A DNA stretch of 64,000 nt, taken from Ilumatobacteraceae bacterium. Its GTDB lineage: Bacteria > Actinomycetota > Acidimicrobiia > Acidimicrobiales > Ilumatobacteraceae. This document shows, in pieces, positions 1 to 9,110 of the stretch. Numbering within the stretch: position 1 is the first letter of the stretch; every line of letters begins with the position of its first letter. The DNA is taken from the NCBI GenBank assembly GCA_021298435.1, contig JAJTFJ010000005.1, forward strand, positions 62,001 through 126,000, given 5' to 3'. The notes beneath the pieces are model-generated. The model had not been told where the DNA came from. It made no database searches and was given only the letters and a program-made list of their open reading frames with translations. The position numbers and the translations under genes were made by a program.

Positions 1-675
1 AAGGTTGCAGACAGAAGCAACACCGCGTCCGACCATGCGACCTGTGCGCACCATTGTCTCGTAGGTGGGCTGAGATGGGGGTCGACCAGTAATTGCCTCG
101 ATGGCGGGTCCCGAGGCCTCTGCTTCCAGGCAGCCACGGCCTCCGCAGGTACACCGGCGCCCATTGGGCTCCACAATCACATGGCCCACATGGCCTGCAT
201 TGCCGCTTTCGCCGTCCAAAAGCTGCCCATTGAGCACGATTCCGCCGCCCACACCGGTGGAAACGACCATGGCCATGAAGTTGTCGACGCCCTTGGCTGC
301 ACCCAACCAACCTTCGGCGAGGGCCAGGGCCTTGGCGTCACCATCTCCAAAGACAGGAAGGCCTGTACTGAATGCAAGCTGATCACGAAGAGGAAAATTC
401 TTCCACTGCGGAATATTGAGTGGAGACACTGTTTCAACATTGCGAGTAATCGGACCGGCAGAACCCACCCCAACAACAGATGGAGTCGCGCCGTGATGAT
501 CGCGCGCCCTCACAAGTTGTGACTGAACTGCCTTATCAAGATCATCAAACAGTTCTTCCGCAGTCGCTGTGTGATCAACAGGAACATTGAGACGATCGAC
601 AAGTTCTCCGGCACGAGTCACCAAACCGACGGAGAACTTCGTTGCTCCGATGTCGATTGCGAGTGCCAAATCCAT
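1..675 (-). CDS. ROK family sugar kinase (glucokinase-like), 3' end outside window
   Basis: Start ATG at 675 on the minus strand; 225 codons are open to the window edge, so the C-terminus is missing. The N-terminus LALAIDIGATKFSVGL is the phosphate-1 loop of the ASKHA/ROK fold. A GDGDAKA stretch matches the ROK position that carries the catalytic Asp. The zinc motif CTCGGRGCLE fits the CxCGxxGCxE consensus, followed by the EAxxSG-type segment. ROK proteins of this kind phosphorylate glucose or related hexoses in the cytosol; some are transcriptional repressors, but no N-terminal helix-turn-helix precedes the kinase fold, so a kinase is favoured. Exact sugar unknown. It is divergent from the uracil-DNA glycosylase gene, with about 100 bp between starts. 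Confidence 0.9.
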   Translation of the reverse strand, partial: MDLALAIDIGATKFSVGLVTRAGELVDRLNVPVDHTATAEELFDDLDKAVQSQLVRARDHHGATPSVVGVGSAGPITRNVETVSPLNIPQWKNFPLRDQLAFSTGLPVFGDGDAKALALAEGWLGAAKGVDNFMAMVVSTGVGGGIVLNGQLLDGESGNAGHVGHVIVEPNGRRCTCGGRGCLEAEASGPAIEAITGRPPSQPTYETMVRTGRMVGRGVASVCNL

Positions 676-775
676 AAGTCGTCTATTCTCGCAAAAACAA
701 TTAATTTCCAAACGAAAAACCGACAAACTTTTCTACGAAGTACCTAAGTCTTCGATTGTTTTCTACGATTACAGC

Positions 776-1438
776 GTGAAATCTTCATGGGACGACATTC
801 TTCAGAATGAATTCATTAGTCCCTATTTTTTATCAATGACTCAGTTTCTTGATGAGGAGCGCTCCGAACATCACGTGTTTCCACCACAAGAAAAAGTCTT
901 TGCCTCGCTCGACGCAACATCTTTGCGTGACACCAAAGTCGTCATTCTTGGACAAGACCCGTATCACGGTGACGGACAAGCTGATGGACTCGCCTTCTCA
1001 GTTTCAGAAGGAACACCGATTCCCCCATCACTGCGCAACATTTTGAAAGAACTACACGACGACATAGGTGCTGCAATTCCTTCTCATGGCAACCTCATCT
1101 CATGGGCACAACAAGGAGTGCTCTTGCTCAACACAACTCTCACTGTGAGGGAAGGAGAAGCCGGATCTCATTACGGACGCGGGTGGGAGACTTTGACTGA
1201 TGTCATCATCAGAAAAATCAATGAAAAGCCTGATTCTGTTGTCTTTCTCCTCTGGGGCGCACATGCGCGAAAGAAGAAATCCCTCATCACCCAGCCCCAT
1301 CACGTGGTGATTGAAGGGGTCCATCCCTCCCCCTTGTCTGCCTATCGAGGATTCTTTGGGAGCAAGCCGTTTTCACGGGTCAACACTGCATTAGAACAAG
1401 TAGGCCACCGCCCCATTGATTGGGCAATCCCCTCGTGA
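776..1438 (+). CDS. ung: Uracil-DNA glycosylase, family 1
   Basis: Removes uracil from DNA as the first step of base excision repair. The water-activating motif GQDPYHGDGQADGLAFSV is intact (Asp in GQDPYH), and the C-terminal HPSPLSAYRGFFGSKPF loop carries the catalytic His and the minor-groove intercalating loop. The open frame extends upstream to 587, but that part overlaps the divergent kinase gene. Family N-termini begin with a W-x-x-x-L-x-x-E pattern, matched here by SSWDDILQNEF just after GTG 776. That start gives 220 residues, close to the roughly 225 usual for Ung. No clear Shine-Dalgarno sequence precedes it. ATG 836 is possible but would cut the first conserved helix. Confidence 0.95.
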   Translation: MKSSWDDILQNEFISPYFLSMTQFLDEERSEHHVFPPQEKVFASLDATSLRDTKVVILGQDPYHGDGQADGLAFSVSEGTPIPPSLRNILKELHDDIGAAIPSHGNLISWAQQGVLLLNTTLTVREGEAGSHYGRGWETLTDVIIRKINEKPDSVVFLLWGAHARKKKSLITQPHHVVIEGVHPSPLSAYRGFFGSKPFSRVNTALEQVGHRPIDWAIPS

Positions 1439-1514
1439 ACAATCTCTTCGCATCTGAATAGAGCACACTTTCACTGCCTAACAAATTCATGGGTTGCTGT
1501 GGGACAATCAACCC

Positions 1515-2708
1515 ATGGCAATAGCTAGTCGGCAATCGGAGAAGTCTCGACAGACAGATCTCAAGGTTGCACAGAGTGCAGCTAAAGCAGTGCGGACTGT
1601 TGGAGTCGACCAGATGGCACTCACGCGTGTTGCTGCCGATGCAGGATTCTCCAGTGGTGCCATCTACGCGCGATGCGATGATCGGTCTGAACTTGTTGTC
1701 CTTGCGTGGGAGAAAAGTTTTTGGCCAATGTTGTCAGAGATCTTGTCGCTTCTTATCGAATCTGTTCTCTCACGATCCACCGTGAATTCAGAACAGATCA
1801 GAGAATTGTTCGAGCGTGCAAGTGGTGAGGATGCAATTCCCGATCTGGGAAGTGCGATGGAAGTTATTGTGGCCTCTCGTCGCGATGAGGTCATCGCCGA
1901 AGTTGTTCAACGTGACATCAACGGGCTGATGGAAGACCACGGCGTGGGTCCCTCTACAGATGGAGCAGATCGACAAGCTGTTGTCGGAGCCATCTGCACA
2001 GTGTTTGGCGCAGCTCTCCTGAACTCTTCATACAGCAACGAGTCAATTCAAGACATTGATCCATTTCCTTTTCTGGAATCTTTTATGGTCGCATTACAAA
2101 GAGGAACGAAGCCATCGAAACCCGCGGGTCCAGTTCGGGAAGTTGCGCCGTATGCGTTCCCCACAACGTACGACGATGTTCGTGATGCGCTCATTTCAGC
2201 CAGTGAATATGTCATTGCCCGTTCTGGAGTACATCGCGCCACTGTCTCTCGTATCGCGCGCCGCGCAGGTGTGAGTGTTGGTGCCATTTATGGTCTGTAT
2301 GAAAACAAAGACTCTTTGGTTTCGGATTGTCTTGAGGTGCTTTTCCCCCCACAAACGGCACACGATGCCCGCTCTTGGGCAGGTGTTTTCACTGCACCCG
2401 ATCAACGAGCAATGGTCACTCAAATTCTGACTAACTACATGTCACCGTCGTATGTGCAGTGGCGTCGATTTCGGCTCGAAGCATTCATTGCAGCGCGACA
2501 CTCTGATGCGGTATCCGAGCAGATTGCCGGATACGCAGCTATTGCGCGCCGCACAATTCTTCAAGCAGCAGAAAATGCCCCTGCTCACGCCGACATCCGC
2601 CCCGACACAGGAATGTCCTCGCGTGCGACTGTCATCGGATTGTCCATCTTTGAAATCGTTGATCCAACAATTACTTCCCTTGATTGGCGCTGGGTTCCCG
2701 TCCGTTAA
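1515..2708 (+). CDS. Double TetR-family transcriptional regulator (two tandem TetR units)
   Basis: 397 residues from ATG 1515 (TTG 1494 is further upstream). Two TetR DNA-binding domains lie in one chain. The first helix-turn-helix is RVAADAGFSSGAIYARCDDRSEL near residues 45-70. The second is RIARRAGVSVGAIYGLYENKDSL near residues 245-270. Each is followed by an alpha-helical region of about 130 residues resembling a TetR ligand/dimer domain. TetR proteins normally work as dimers of about 200 residues, so this looks like a covalently linked pseudo-dimer. The amidase at 2742 follows after 33 bp on the same strand, so it may belong to the regulon, but ligand and targets cannot be read from the sequence. 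Confidence 0.85.
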   Translation: MAIASRQSEKSRQTDLKVAQSAAKAVRTVGVDQMALTRVAADAGFSSGAIYARCDDRSELVVLAWEKSFWPMLSEILSLLIESVLSRSTVNSEQIRELFERASGEDAIPDLGSAMEVIVASRRDEVIAEVVQRDINGLMEDHGVGPSTDGADRQAVVGAICTVFGAALLNSSYSNESIQDIDPFPFLESFMVALQRGTKPSKPAGPVREVAPYAFPTTYDDVRDALISASEYVIARSGVHRATVSRIARRAGVSVGAIYGLYENKDSLVSDCLEVLFPPQTAHDARSWAGVFTAPDQRAMVTQILTNYMSPSYVQWRRFRLEAFIAARHSDAVSEQIAGYAAIARRTILQAAENAPAHADIRPDTGMSSRATVIGLSIFEIVDPTITSLDWRWVPVR

Positions 2709-2741
2709 TGAACAACGATGTGACATCACTAGTGTCACTAC

Positions 2742-4091
2742 ATGCTCGCTGAACTTGCCGCACGTGTCCGCTCTGGCGCCATCGACCCTGTTGATCTTGT
2801 CAACGAGAGTCTTCGACGAATCGAGTCCGCAAAAGAATTAAATGCCGTCGTGGCTCTCTACGCCGAAGAGGCACTAGAGACTGCACGAAATCATTCTCGA
2901 GAAGGTGCACTCGCAGGACTACCACTTCTGGTGAAAGACATGGCTCGGGTGAAGGGACACGTCACGACCTCAGGATCTCGTCTATACGTTGATGCAGCCC
3001 CCGACGAAACTGACGACACGGTGGTGCAACGACTTCGTGCCGCTGGTGCCATTGTCATCGGCCGCACAAACAGCCCCGAGTTTGGTGCCACGGCTTACAC
3101 GTCGAACGCCGTCTATGGCGCCACACGCAATCCGTGGAACACTGCGCAATCTCCCGGTGGCTCCAGCGGAGGTTCTGCAGCCGCCCTTGCAGCTGGGCTG
3201 ACACCTCTTGCCACAACATCAGATGGTGGAGGAAGCGTTCGTGGTCCGGCTGCTGCAGTAGGTCTTGTTGGATACAAACCAACCATGGGTGCAATTGGTC
3301 GCAACATATTGCCGCGTTGGATTGAATTCTCAACGCAAGGCACGACATCAGCAACCGTTGCTGATGTCCTCACAGAAGCGTCAGTCACAATCGGTGAAGC
3401 CCGTGGTGATTTTCTTGCAGTCCCTCGCGACGGAGTGCACTTTGCTCCTGTCATGCCGACGCGGGTGTTGGCATGTCGCACCTTTCGATCAGATGTAGAT
3501 CCTGAGATTGAAGAGAACTTTGAGAACACCCTGATGGCACTTGAGCGCAGTGGTGTTCAGGTTGAGCGCATCGACTCACCGAGCAACAACGAAACAATCT
3601 GGAACTGGTTTGTCATCTCCACTGCAGAGCTCACTCAAAGTCTTCGTCACGAAGAGCATCGCTGGGATCAACTCACTGATTATGTGCAGGCACAACTGAA
3701 GTTCGGCTCTACTGTCACTGTTGACCAATACATTGCGGCGCAACGCAAGCGACATGACGTTTCTGCACGCTTTGATGACCTCCTCACTGCGGGAACCGTC
3801 ATCGTGACACCAACAGCAAATGCTCGCTCATGGCCTGCTGAAGGCCCACTACCAACACGCGCGGGCACAACCGATGATCCAATGATCACTCTCAATACCC
3901 CCGACAATAACTACACAGGGCACCCTGCTGTCTCTGTTCCGATGGGTCTTGACGACCATGGCGTACCTTGCGGAATGCAAGTAGTTGCTCCGCGTTTTCA
4001 AGATGGTCTGGCTCTCGGACTCGCTGCTCACCTTGAAAAAATTCAGCCGTGGTCTCTCACTGCACCGGGATACACGCCGTTCTCTCCATAA
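2742..4091 (+). CDS. Amidase signature family hydrolase
   Basis: 449 residues, the usual length for amidase-signature enzymes. The Ser-cisSer-Lys triad is visible: Lys in LPLLVKDM (about residue 66), the Gly/Ser-rich SPGGSSGGSAAALAAG segment holding the cis-Ser, and the nucleophile in SDGGGSVRGPAA. These enzymes hydrolyse carboxamides; GatA belongs to the same family, but no gatB or gatC is nearby, so a catabolic or detoxifying amidase or a cyclic-amide hydrolase is more likely. It sits 33 bp after the double TetR regulator on the same strand and is probably co-transcribed with it. Substrate unknown. A second amidase of the same family lies at 48581-50029. Confidence 0.88.
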   Translation: MLAELAARVRSGAIDPVDLVNESLRRIESAKELNAVVALYAEEALETARNHSREGALAGLPLLVKDMARVKGHVTTSGSRLYVDAAPDETDDTVVQRLRAAGAIVIGRTNSPEFGATAYTSNAVYGATRNPWNTAQSPGGSSGGSAAALAAGLTPLATTSDGGGSVRGPAAAVGLVGYKPTMGAIGRNILPRWIEFSTQGTTSATVADVLTEASVTIGEARGDFLAVPRDGVHFAPVMPTRVLACRTFRSDVDPEIEENFENTLMALERSGVQVERIDSPSNNETIWNWFVISTAELTQSLRHEEHRWDQLTDYVQAQLKFGSTVTVDQYIAAQRKRHDVSARFDDLLTAGTVIVTPTANARSWPAEGPLPTRAGTTDDPMITLNTPDNNYTGHPAVSVPMGLDDHGVPCGMQVVAPRFQDGLALGLAAHLEKIQPWSLTAPGYTPFSP

Positions 4092-4143
4092 ACAGAGACC
4101 GATGTCCCTCGCAGTGGGTTTCTCACTAGCGTGAAGGCTTCTC

Positions 4144-6177
4144 ATGAAGTTCGTCTCTGTTCTCTCGGCTGCTCTGTTTACGTCAGTTCTTTCAATTGCC
4201 GCCCCCACTGCGCAATCTGCAACCCCCAACGTTCCTGGTCTTGCTGTGACACCAGCACTGTCTGCCCCTGCAGCAGGCAATGAACACACCTGCATCATCC
4301 GAGACGGAAACGTCTGGTGCACCGGATCTAATTCACGAGGCCAACTCGGCACTGGCACAACGACGAGATCAATTGCTTTTGCACCATCTTTGATGACAAA
4401 TGCCGTTCAACTCTCTGCCAACACTCATTCCACCTGCGCGGTGCGAAGCGATGCGACTTTGTGGTGCTGGGGTCAAATCATCTCCTCCCTTGACGCACTA
4501 ACAATTCCTCCTGCAATTGTCCGCATTGACTCACCTATTCCAGTGCAGATTCCACTCGTCGGTGTCACCAGTGTCGCCGTCGGCGCCAATCACTCGTGCG
4601 CAATTTTGCAAGATCGAACATTGTGGTGCTGGGGTCTTGGAACCAGCGGACAACTTGGTGATGGAACAAAGACAAACACAGTGGTGCCAGTTCGTGCACG
4701 CATTGATTCAGTCATCTCTGCTGATGTGGGCCTTGCCCATAGTTGCGCGGTGCGTTCCACTGGTTCGGTATGGTGCTGGGGTTCGAACCAGTATCGACGC
4801 CTTGGTCTTCGCTCCTTGGCAAGCCAGCCTGTTCCCGCATATGTTCCGACAGTGCGAGCCACACTTGTCACGACCGGTGATTCATTCACATGTATTGCCT
4901 CTGTCATCAAACGAGTTCAATGCTGGGGACGAAACAACTACGCACAACTGGGACTTACATCAGGCCCATCTCGTTACACACCAGTCACCATCAGAGTGAA
5001 GAGCCCCACTGCCATCTCTGCTGGTAGCGAGTTCGCTTGCGCCCTGACTGAGGCAGGAACCACCTGGTGTTGGGGACGAAATCGATTTGGACAACTAGCA
5101 AACGGAACCAGCATCCGCAAAGCGGCCCCCCAGAAAGTCATTGCTTCATCAGCTGTTGGCACACTCACCTCCCTCACCACTGGTGCTTCGCATGCATGTG
5201 GCATTGCTGCATCAACAAGTGGCATGTGGTGCTGGGGCCTTGGTCTCAATGGTCAACTGGGCGACAGCGGCGGGGGGAATCGCATGCGTGGGACTGCGGT
5301 GTGGCAAAACGGGGTGCGCATGAAACCCATAGGCACAGACCTTTCAGCGCGAGTCGTCATCGCAGGAGACATCTCGTGCGACACACCTCGACGAGACCGG
5401 TTTGGTGTCGGACCAATCGGAACTCAATGCGGTGAAGTTGCAACTGCCCTGCTCACAACAGCACTTGCCCCTGAGGGAGTCATCGCTCTTGGTGACCTCC
5501 AATACGAAAGTGCCAGCACCGCAGAGATCGCTGCTTTCTATGAACCGACTTGGGGACGTTTCAAAAACATCACATACCCAGTGCGGGGCAATCACGAGTA
5601 CATCACCGGTGGTGCTGCTGGTTACGTCGACTATTTCGCTGAAATGTCACCTTCGTACTGGACAACAGATGCAGGTGGTTGGCGAATCATCACCGTTGAT
5701 TCATGGTGCCAGGGCCTTCTCTTTACTGGATGCTCTGCAACATCACCACAAACACAATGGCTACAGGCCGAACTGCTACGCGCAAAAACTGATGGGCGTT
5801 GTGCAGCGGTCATGATGCATCACCCATTTGTTTCCAGTGGACGATTCGCTACTGCAACAGTCAAACCATTGTGGGAGGCGTCCGTTGCTGGCGGCGCAGA
5901 TGTTGTGTTTACTGCCCACGATCACCATTACGAGCGCTTCGCACCCCTCAATGCAGCAGGTGCCCCTGCAGTAGGTGGAGTTCCGCTCTTCATCACAGGC
6001 CTCGGCGGCGCACCTGTGTACCCAATCGATGCTCCGGTGCCTGGCAGCCTGTACCGCACCAACATTGAACACGGCGTGATGAATGTGACATTCACTCCCA
6101 CAGCATTCTCATGGTCATTCGTGAGTGCAGTTGACAATCTTCCCTATGACCAGGGAAGCGCGACATGCGCTCCCTGA
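4144..6177 (+). CDS. Secreted RCC1-repeat protein fused to a calcineurin-like phosphoesterase
   Basis: 677 residues. A signal peptide (MKFVSVLSAALFTSVLSIA, cleavage likely after AQSA) is followed by about seven RCC1-type repeats (roughly residues 35-390). Each repeat carries a Cys in a H-x-C-A-like segment and a WCWG strand, so a seven-bladed propeller with paired cysteines is plausible. The C-terminal half (about 395-677) has metallophosphoesterase motifs in order: GDIS, LGDLQYES, RGNHEYI, MHHPF and AHDHHYER, matching the two-metal purple-acid-phosphatase fold. It probably hydrolyses phosphomonoesters or diesters outside the cytoplasm, with the propeller as a binding module. The domain pairing is unusual. 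Its stop codon lies in a hairpin shared with the convergent oxidoreductase gene. Confidence 0.88.
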   Translation: MKFVSVLSAALFTSVLSIAAPTAQSATPNVPGLAVTPALSAPAAGNEHTCIIRDGNVWCTGSNSRGQLGTGTTTRSIAFAPSLMTNAVQLSANTHSTCAVRSDATLWCWGQIISSLDALTIPPAIVRIDSPIPVQIPLVGVTSVAVGANHSCAILQDRTLWCWGLGTSGQLGDGTKTNTVVPVRARIDSVISADVGLAHSCAVRSTGSVWCWGSNQYRRLGLRSLASQPVPAYVPTVRATLVTTGDSFTCIASVIKRVQCWGRNNYAQLGLTSGPSRYTPVTIRVKSPTAISAGSEFACALTEAGTTWCWGRNRFGQLANGTSIRKAAPQKVIASSAVGTLTSLTTGASHACGIAASTSGMWCWGLGLNGQLGDSGGGNRMRGTAVWQNGVRMKPIGTDLSARVVIAGDISCDTPRRDRFGVGPIGTQCGEVATALLTTALAPEGVIALGDLQYESASTAEIAAFYEPTWGRFKNITYPVRGNHEYITGGAAGYVDYFAEMSPSYWTTDAGGWRIITVDSWCQGLLFTGCSATSPQTQWLQAELLRAKTDGRCAAVMMHHPFVSSGRFATATVKPLWEASVAGGADVVFTAHDHHYERFAPLNAAGAPAVGGVPLFITGLGGAPVYPIDAPVPGSLYRTNIEHGVMNVTFTPTAFSWSFVSAVDNLPYDQGSATCAP

Positions 6178-6210
6178 TCTCTCGTTGAACTCAGGCAACG
6201 TCGAGATCAG
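6174..6210. terminator. Bidirectional hairpin between convergent genes
   Basis: The arms CTGATCTC (6174-6181) and GAGATCAG (6203-6210) pair perfectly. An inner stem CGTTG/CAACG (6183-6187 with 6196-6200) closes an 8-nt loop. The stop codons of both convergent genes (TGA at 6175-6177 on plus, 6207-6209 on minus) lie inside the outer stem. There is no strong T-run, so it may stall polymerase or protect 3' ends rather than act as a classic intrinsic terminator. Confidence 0.6.
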
Positions 6211-7190
6211 ACTCCATCAAAATCGGGCACTAGGGCGACTTTGCCGGCAATCTTGCGATTCTGCATATCTTTCAATGCTTGAGCGGCCTGCGACATTGGA
6301 TACGTCACTGGCTCAACTGGATGCAACTTTCCTTTAGCCATCTCACCCATTACTTCGACCAGCATCTTTGCGTTGTCAGCTTGATTACGCAACATCCAAG
6401 CACCCCAGTCAACTCCGACAACTGTGCGGTTCGTTAGCAAGACATGATTCGCGGGCAACTGCGGGATACCTGCAACGAAACCGACAACCATGTACTGACC
6501 GCCAGGTGCCAATGCGCGCAGACACTGAGCAGCAAGATCTCCGCCCACGGGGTCGTACACCAAGTCGAGACGACCGTCAGCAAGTTCTCGTGCGCGAGCT
6601 TTTACATCTTCGGTTGAAACATCGATAGCAGCGAAGGCTCCTCTCGACAGTGCAAGTTGACGCTTCTCTTCAGTTGAAGCAGCTGCGATGACTTTCACTC
6701 CCATTGATACAGCTAAGTCCACGCCAGCGAGACCAACACCACCGCCAGCGCCTAAGACCAACATGGTGTCGCCTTCAACAATGGACGCACGGTAGTTAAA
6801 TGCAAACCACGCAGTGAGGTAGCTCTGCATAAACGTTGCACCTTGACCATCTGTGATGTTGTCGGGAAGTGCGAGAACGCGGCTCTCCGCCACTACTGCT
6901 TCATTAGAGAAACCTCCGTTGCCCACAGGCGCAAACACTCGGTCGCCGACTTTGACACGAGTGACATCAGATGCAACCTCTGTGACGCGACCCACCACTT
7001 CGGAGCCTGGTCGATATGGCACCGGTGGCTTGATTTGATACTTGCCTTCAATCATCAAGGCATCGACATAGTTCAACCCACAAGCAAGGATCTCAATACG
7101 TATGTGACCATCAATGAGCGCCGGGCTCTCCATCTCAACGAGTGTGAGATCTTCAACTGAACCAAGGGCTTCGACCAACATTGTCTTCAT
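6207..7190 (-). CDS. Zinc-independent MDR-family quinone oxidoreductase
   Basis: 327 residues from ATG 7190 (MKTMLVEALG); ATG 7181 is an alternative. The longer frame to 7277 starts inside the divergent gene region and lacks family resemblance. Features of NADPH:quinone reductases of the medium-chain dehydrogenase superfamily: CGLNYVDALM near residue 48, PYRPGSEVVG, the Rossmann glycine motif LGAGGGVGLAG, and DPVGGD in the C-terminal domain. The Cys/His zinc ligands of alcohol dehydrogenases are absent. It likely reduces quinones or activated alkenes with NAD(P)H in the cytosol. Convergent with the RCC1-phosphoesterase gene and divergent from the membrane protein gene at 7247. Confidence 0.88.
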   Translation of the reverse strand: MKTMLVEALGSVEDLTLVEMESPALIDGHIRIEILACGLNYVDALMIEGKYQIKPPVPYRPGSEVVGRVTEVASDVTRVKVGDRVFAPVGNGGFSNEAVVAESRVLALPDNITDGQGATFMQSYLTAWFAFNYRASIVEGDTMLVLGAGGGVGLAGVDLAVSMGVKVIAAASTEEKRQLALSRGAFAAIDVSTEDVKARARELADGRLDLVYDPVGGDLAAQCLRALAPGGQYMVVGFVAGIPQLPANHVLLTNRTVVGVDWGAWMLRNQADNAKMLVEVMGEMAKGKLHPVEPVTYPMSQAAQALKDMQNRKIAGKVALVPDFDGV

Positions 7191-7246
7191 CTTGTTGACG
7201 GTACTAGACCTCACATCAACTATGACGACCCGACTACCGTACGTAT

Positions 7247-8545
7247 ATGCATCGTCTCCGCCAGTTGACGCGCACATCGACGTTCACCCCACTGGCTATC
7301 TTTCTTTCCCTCACTCTTCGTGCAGTGGCTTCACTTGATCGGCCGATAGCCCGATTCCCCGACACAACTGGCTACGAGACATTTCAATTTCTAGGCGACA
7401 TTGATCGCTTCTGGTCCGTGCCATTTCTCTATGCACTGATCGATACCGACGTCGGACGAATCACTCTTCAGGCCGTCATCGCCGCTATCGCATGGTCATG
7501 GTGTGCGCTCATCCTTTCCAAGATGTCTCGCTACCCCCGTGCAGTGCTCTCTACAGTTCTGCTCTTGGGGGTATCCCCTCAAGTTGTTCGATACGACCTG
7601 GCGCTTCTGTCCGAATCTCTCGGAATCTCATTTTTTGTTTTGACAATTGCCGCTTCACTGAATATGCGCAAGAACGCCAACCCCTTATCCATCAGCGTTT
7701 GGCTTGCCAGTGTGACTCTGTGTGCCTACACGCGACCAGTTCATCTCTGGGTGCTTCTCATTGTTCTCTTCTCGCCCTTCATCGCTTTCATCGCTAGTCG
7801 TGGACGGAAGGTCTCGCTCACAACACTGATTCTGCTTGTCGTGTTGGTCGGCGGGGTTTTGCAACTTCAAGGGAACAGTTCCACATCAGCGCTGAATTTC
7901 TACACAGTTCTGCAGGAACGAGTGATTACTGATGACACTCGTTTTGCATGGTTCGCTCAACAAGGCATGCCTCTTTCAGAAGGAATGCGAGATGCCACTG
8001 GCTACGACTACATCGATCAACTGCCATCCGAAGTCTCAGCAGTCATCCCTCTCCCCGATGGTCAAGTGCCACCAACACTCATGCGTGTCGGAGGAGCCCC
8101 ACTTGCACAATGGGTTCATGACAGCGGCTGGAGGACATACGTTCGCTACGTCCTGACACACCCCACAGACACATTCTCTCGATTGACATCACTCACAAAC
8201 GCAACACTCTCACCGCCCAATGATGACTTTCTTCCACTGGAAAATGGCCCGATGATTCCTCGAGTGCTTTTCGGATCATGGGAACTATGGAGCATCATCA
8301 CCATCGGAGCACTTCTTCTTGTATTTCTCAAGAGCCGAAAGGATTTCCTGTTTCTTGCTTCCATGTGTATCACGCTTGTCGCTATTTATGCCACAACACT
8401 GCTGACGTCAGGTATTGAACACCCCCGACATTCGGTGACATCTGCAGTTGCTGTACGACTGATTGCCATCGTGGCACTTGTCTATGCGCTGCCGAGAGCT
8501 ACGCAGAACCGAGAGCTCGACGAACACGCCGACGAACACGGATGA
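7247..8545 (+). CDS. Polytopic membrane protein of unknown function (glycosyltransferase-C-like layout)
   Basis: 432 residues with around nine to ten hydrophobic segments. An early acidic pair (LGDIDRF, near residue 50) sits after the first helix. A long non-membrane region (about residues 215-340) precedes three C-terminal helices. This topology, with an acidic loop after helix 1, resembles GT-C glycosyltransferases such as mannosyltransferases, but no decisive motif is visible and I do not assign an activity. Start ATG 7247 lies 56 bp from the divergent quinone-reductase start. The last 47 bases overlap the convergent flavodoxin-fold gene at 8499. Confidence 0.7.
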   Translation: MHRLRQLTRTSTFTPLAIFLSLTLRAVASLDRPIARFPDTTGYETFQFLGDIDRFWSVPFLYALIDTDVGRITLQAVIAAIAWSWCALILSKMSRYPRAVLSTVLLLGVSPQVVRYDLALLSESLGISFFVLTIAASLNMRKNANPLSISVWLASVTLCAYTRPVHLWVLLIVLFSPFIAFIASRGRKVSLTTLILLVVLVGGVLQLQGNSSTSALNFYTVLQERVITDDTRFAWFAQQGMPLSEGMRDATGYDYIDQLPSEVSAVIPLPDGQVPPTLMRVGGAPLAQWVHDSGWRTYVRYVLTHPTDTFSRLTSLTNATLSPPNDDFLPLENGPMIPRVLFGSWELWSIITIGALLLVFLKSRKDFLFLASMCITLVAIYATTLLTSGIEHPRHSVTSAVAVRLIAIVALVYALPRATQNRELDEHADEHG

Positions 8546-9110
8546 TCGACTGGCCGCGCTTCCTTGCAGAAGCATGGTCAAGTGCATACAAAGCAATCCA
8601 ATGACACCGGGTTCTCTTGTTGAACATCAAACGAATGGAACGAAAAGCCGTTCGCTTTCCTGCTTCGCCTTCCAATGCATTCACAAACTTTGTTGAACCA
8701 TGTGTGGTGACGACAACAACCTTTTTGATGTTGGTCAGCAGAGGACGAATTCGTGCAGCACCCTCAGGAAGAATCCATGCAATCTCATTCATGAGTACTC
8801 GATCAATCCACCCTTTAAGAATTGCCGGCTGCGCCGACCACCACGTTGGATACACAAGCACGAGCGCGTGCGCCCATTGAATATCTTCCACATGGGGTTT
8901 CAAATCGGGCAACTGTCGAAGCTTCTCGTCAATATCTCCCACATGATTCAGTCGTTCATAAGAGCTGAAGACAGGGTTGAATTCCTCGGCATACAAATCA
9001 TGATGGCGAACATCATGACCAAGCTGAGATATCTCAGCCAAAACTTCTTCACGCAACGTTCCAATAAACGAGTCCGGCGATGGATGAGCAGAAATTACGA
9101 GAACGTTCAT
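8499..9110 (-). CDS. NAD(P)H-quinone reductase, flavodoxin-fold (KefF/MdaB/NQO-like), copy 2
   Basis: 203 residues. The N-terminal MNVLVISAHPSPDSF is the FMN/FAD phosphate loop of the flavodoxin_2 family, and YPTWWSAQPAILKGWIDRVL is the family hallmark near residues 90-110. Such enzymes make two-electron quinone reductions in the cytosol. It is downstream of, and overlaps by 4 nt (ATGA), a paralogue at 9107-9694, so the two are translationally coupled and may form a heterodimer. The C-terminal tail is strongly Arg-rich (RVRRRVRRAL), unlike the paralogue, and the 3' end overlaps the convergent membrane-protein gene by 47 bp. Confidence 0.87.
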   Translation of the reverse strand: MNVLVISAHPSPDSFIGTLREEVLAEISQLGHDVRHHDLYAEEFNPVFSSYERLNHVGDIDEKLRQLPDLKPHVEDIQWAHALVLVYPTWWSAQPAILKGWIDRVLMNEIAWILPEGAARIRPLLTNIKKVVVVTTHGSTKFVNALEGEAGKRTAFRSIRLMFNKRTRCHWIALYALDHASARKRGQSIIRVRRRVRRALGSA

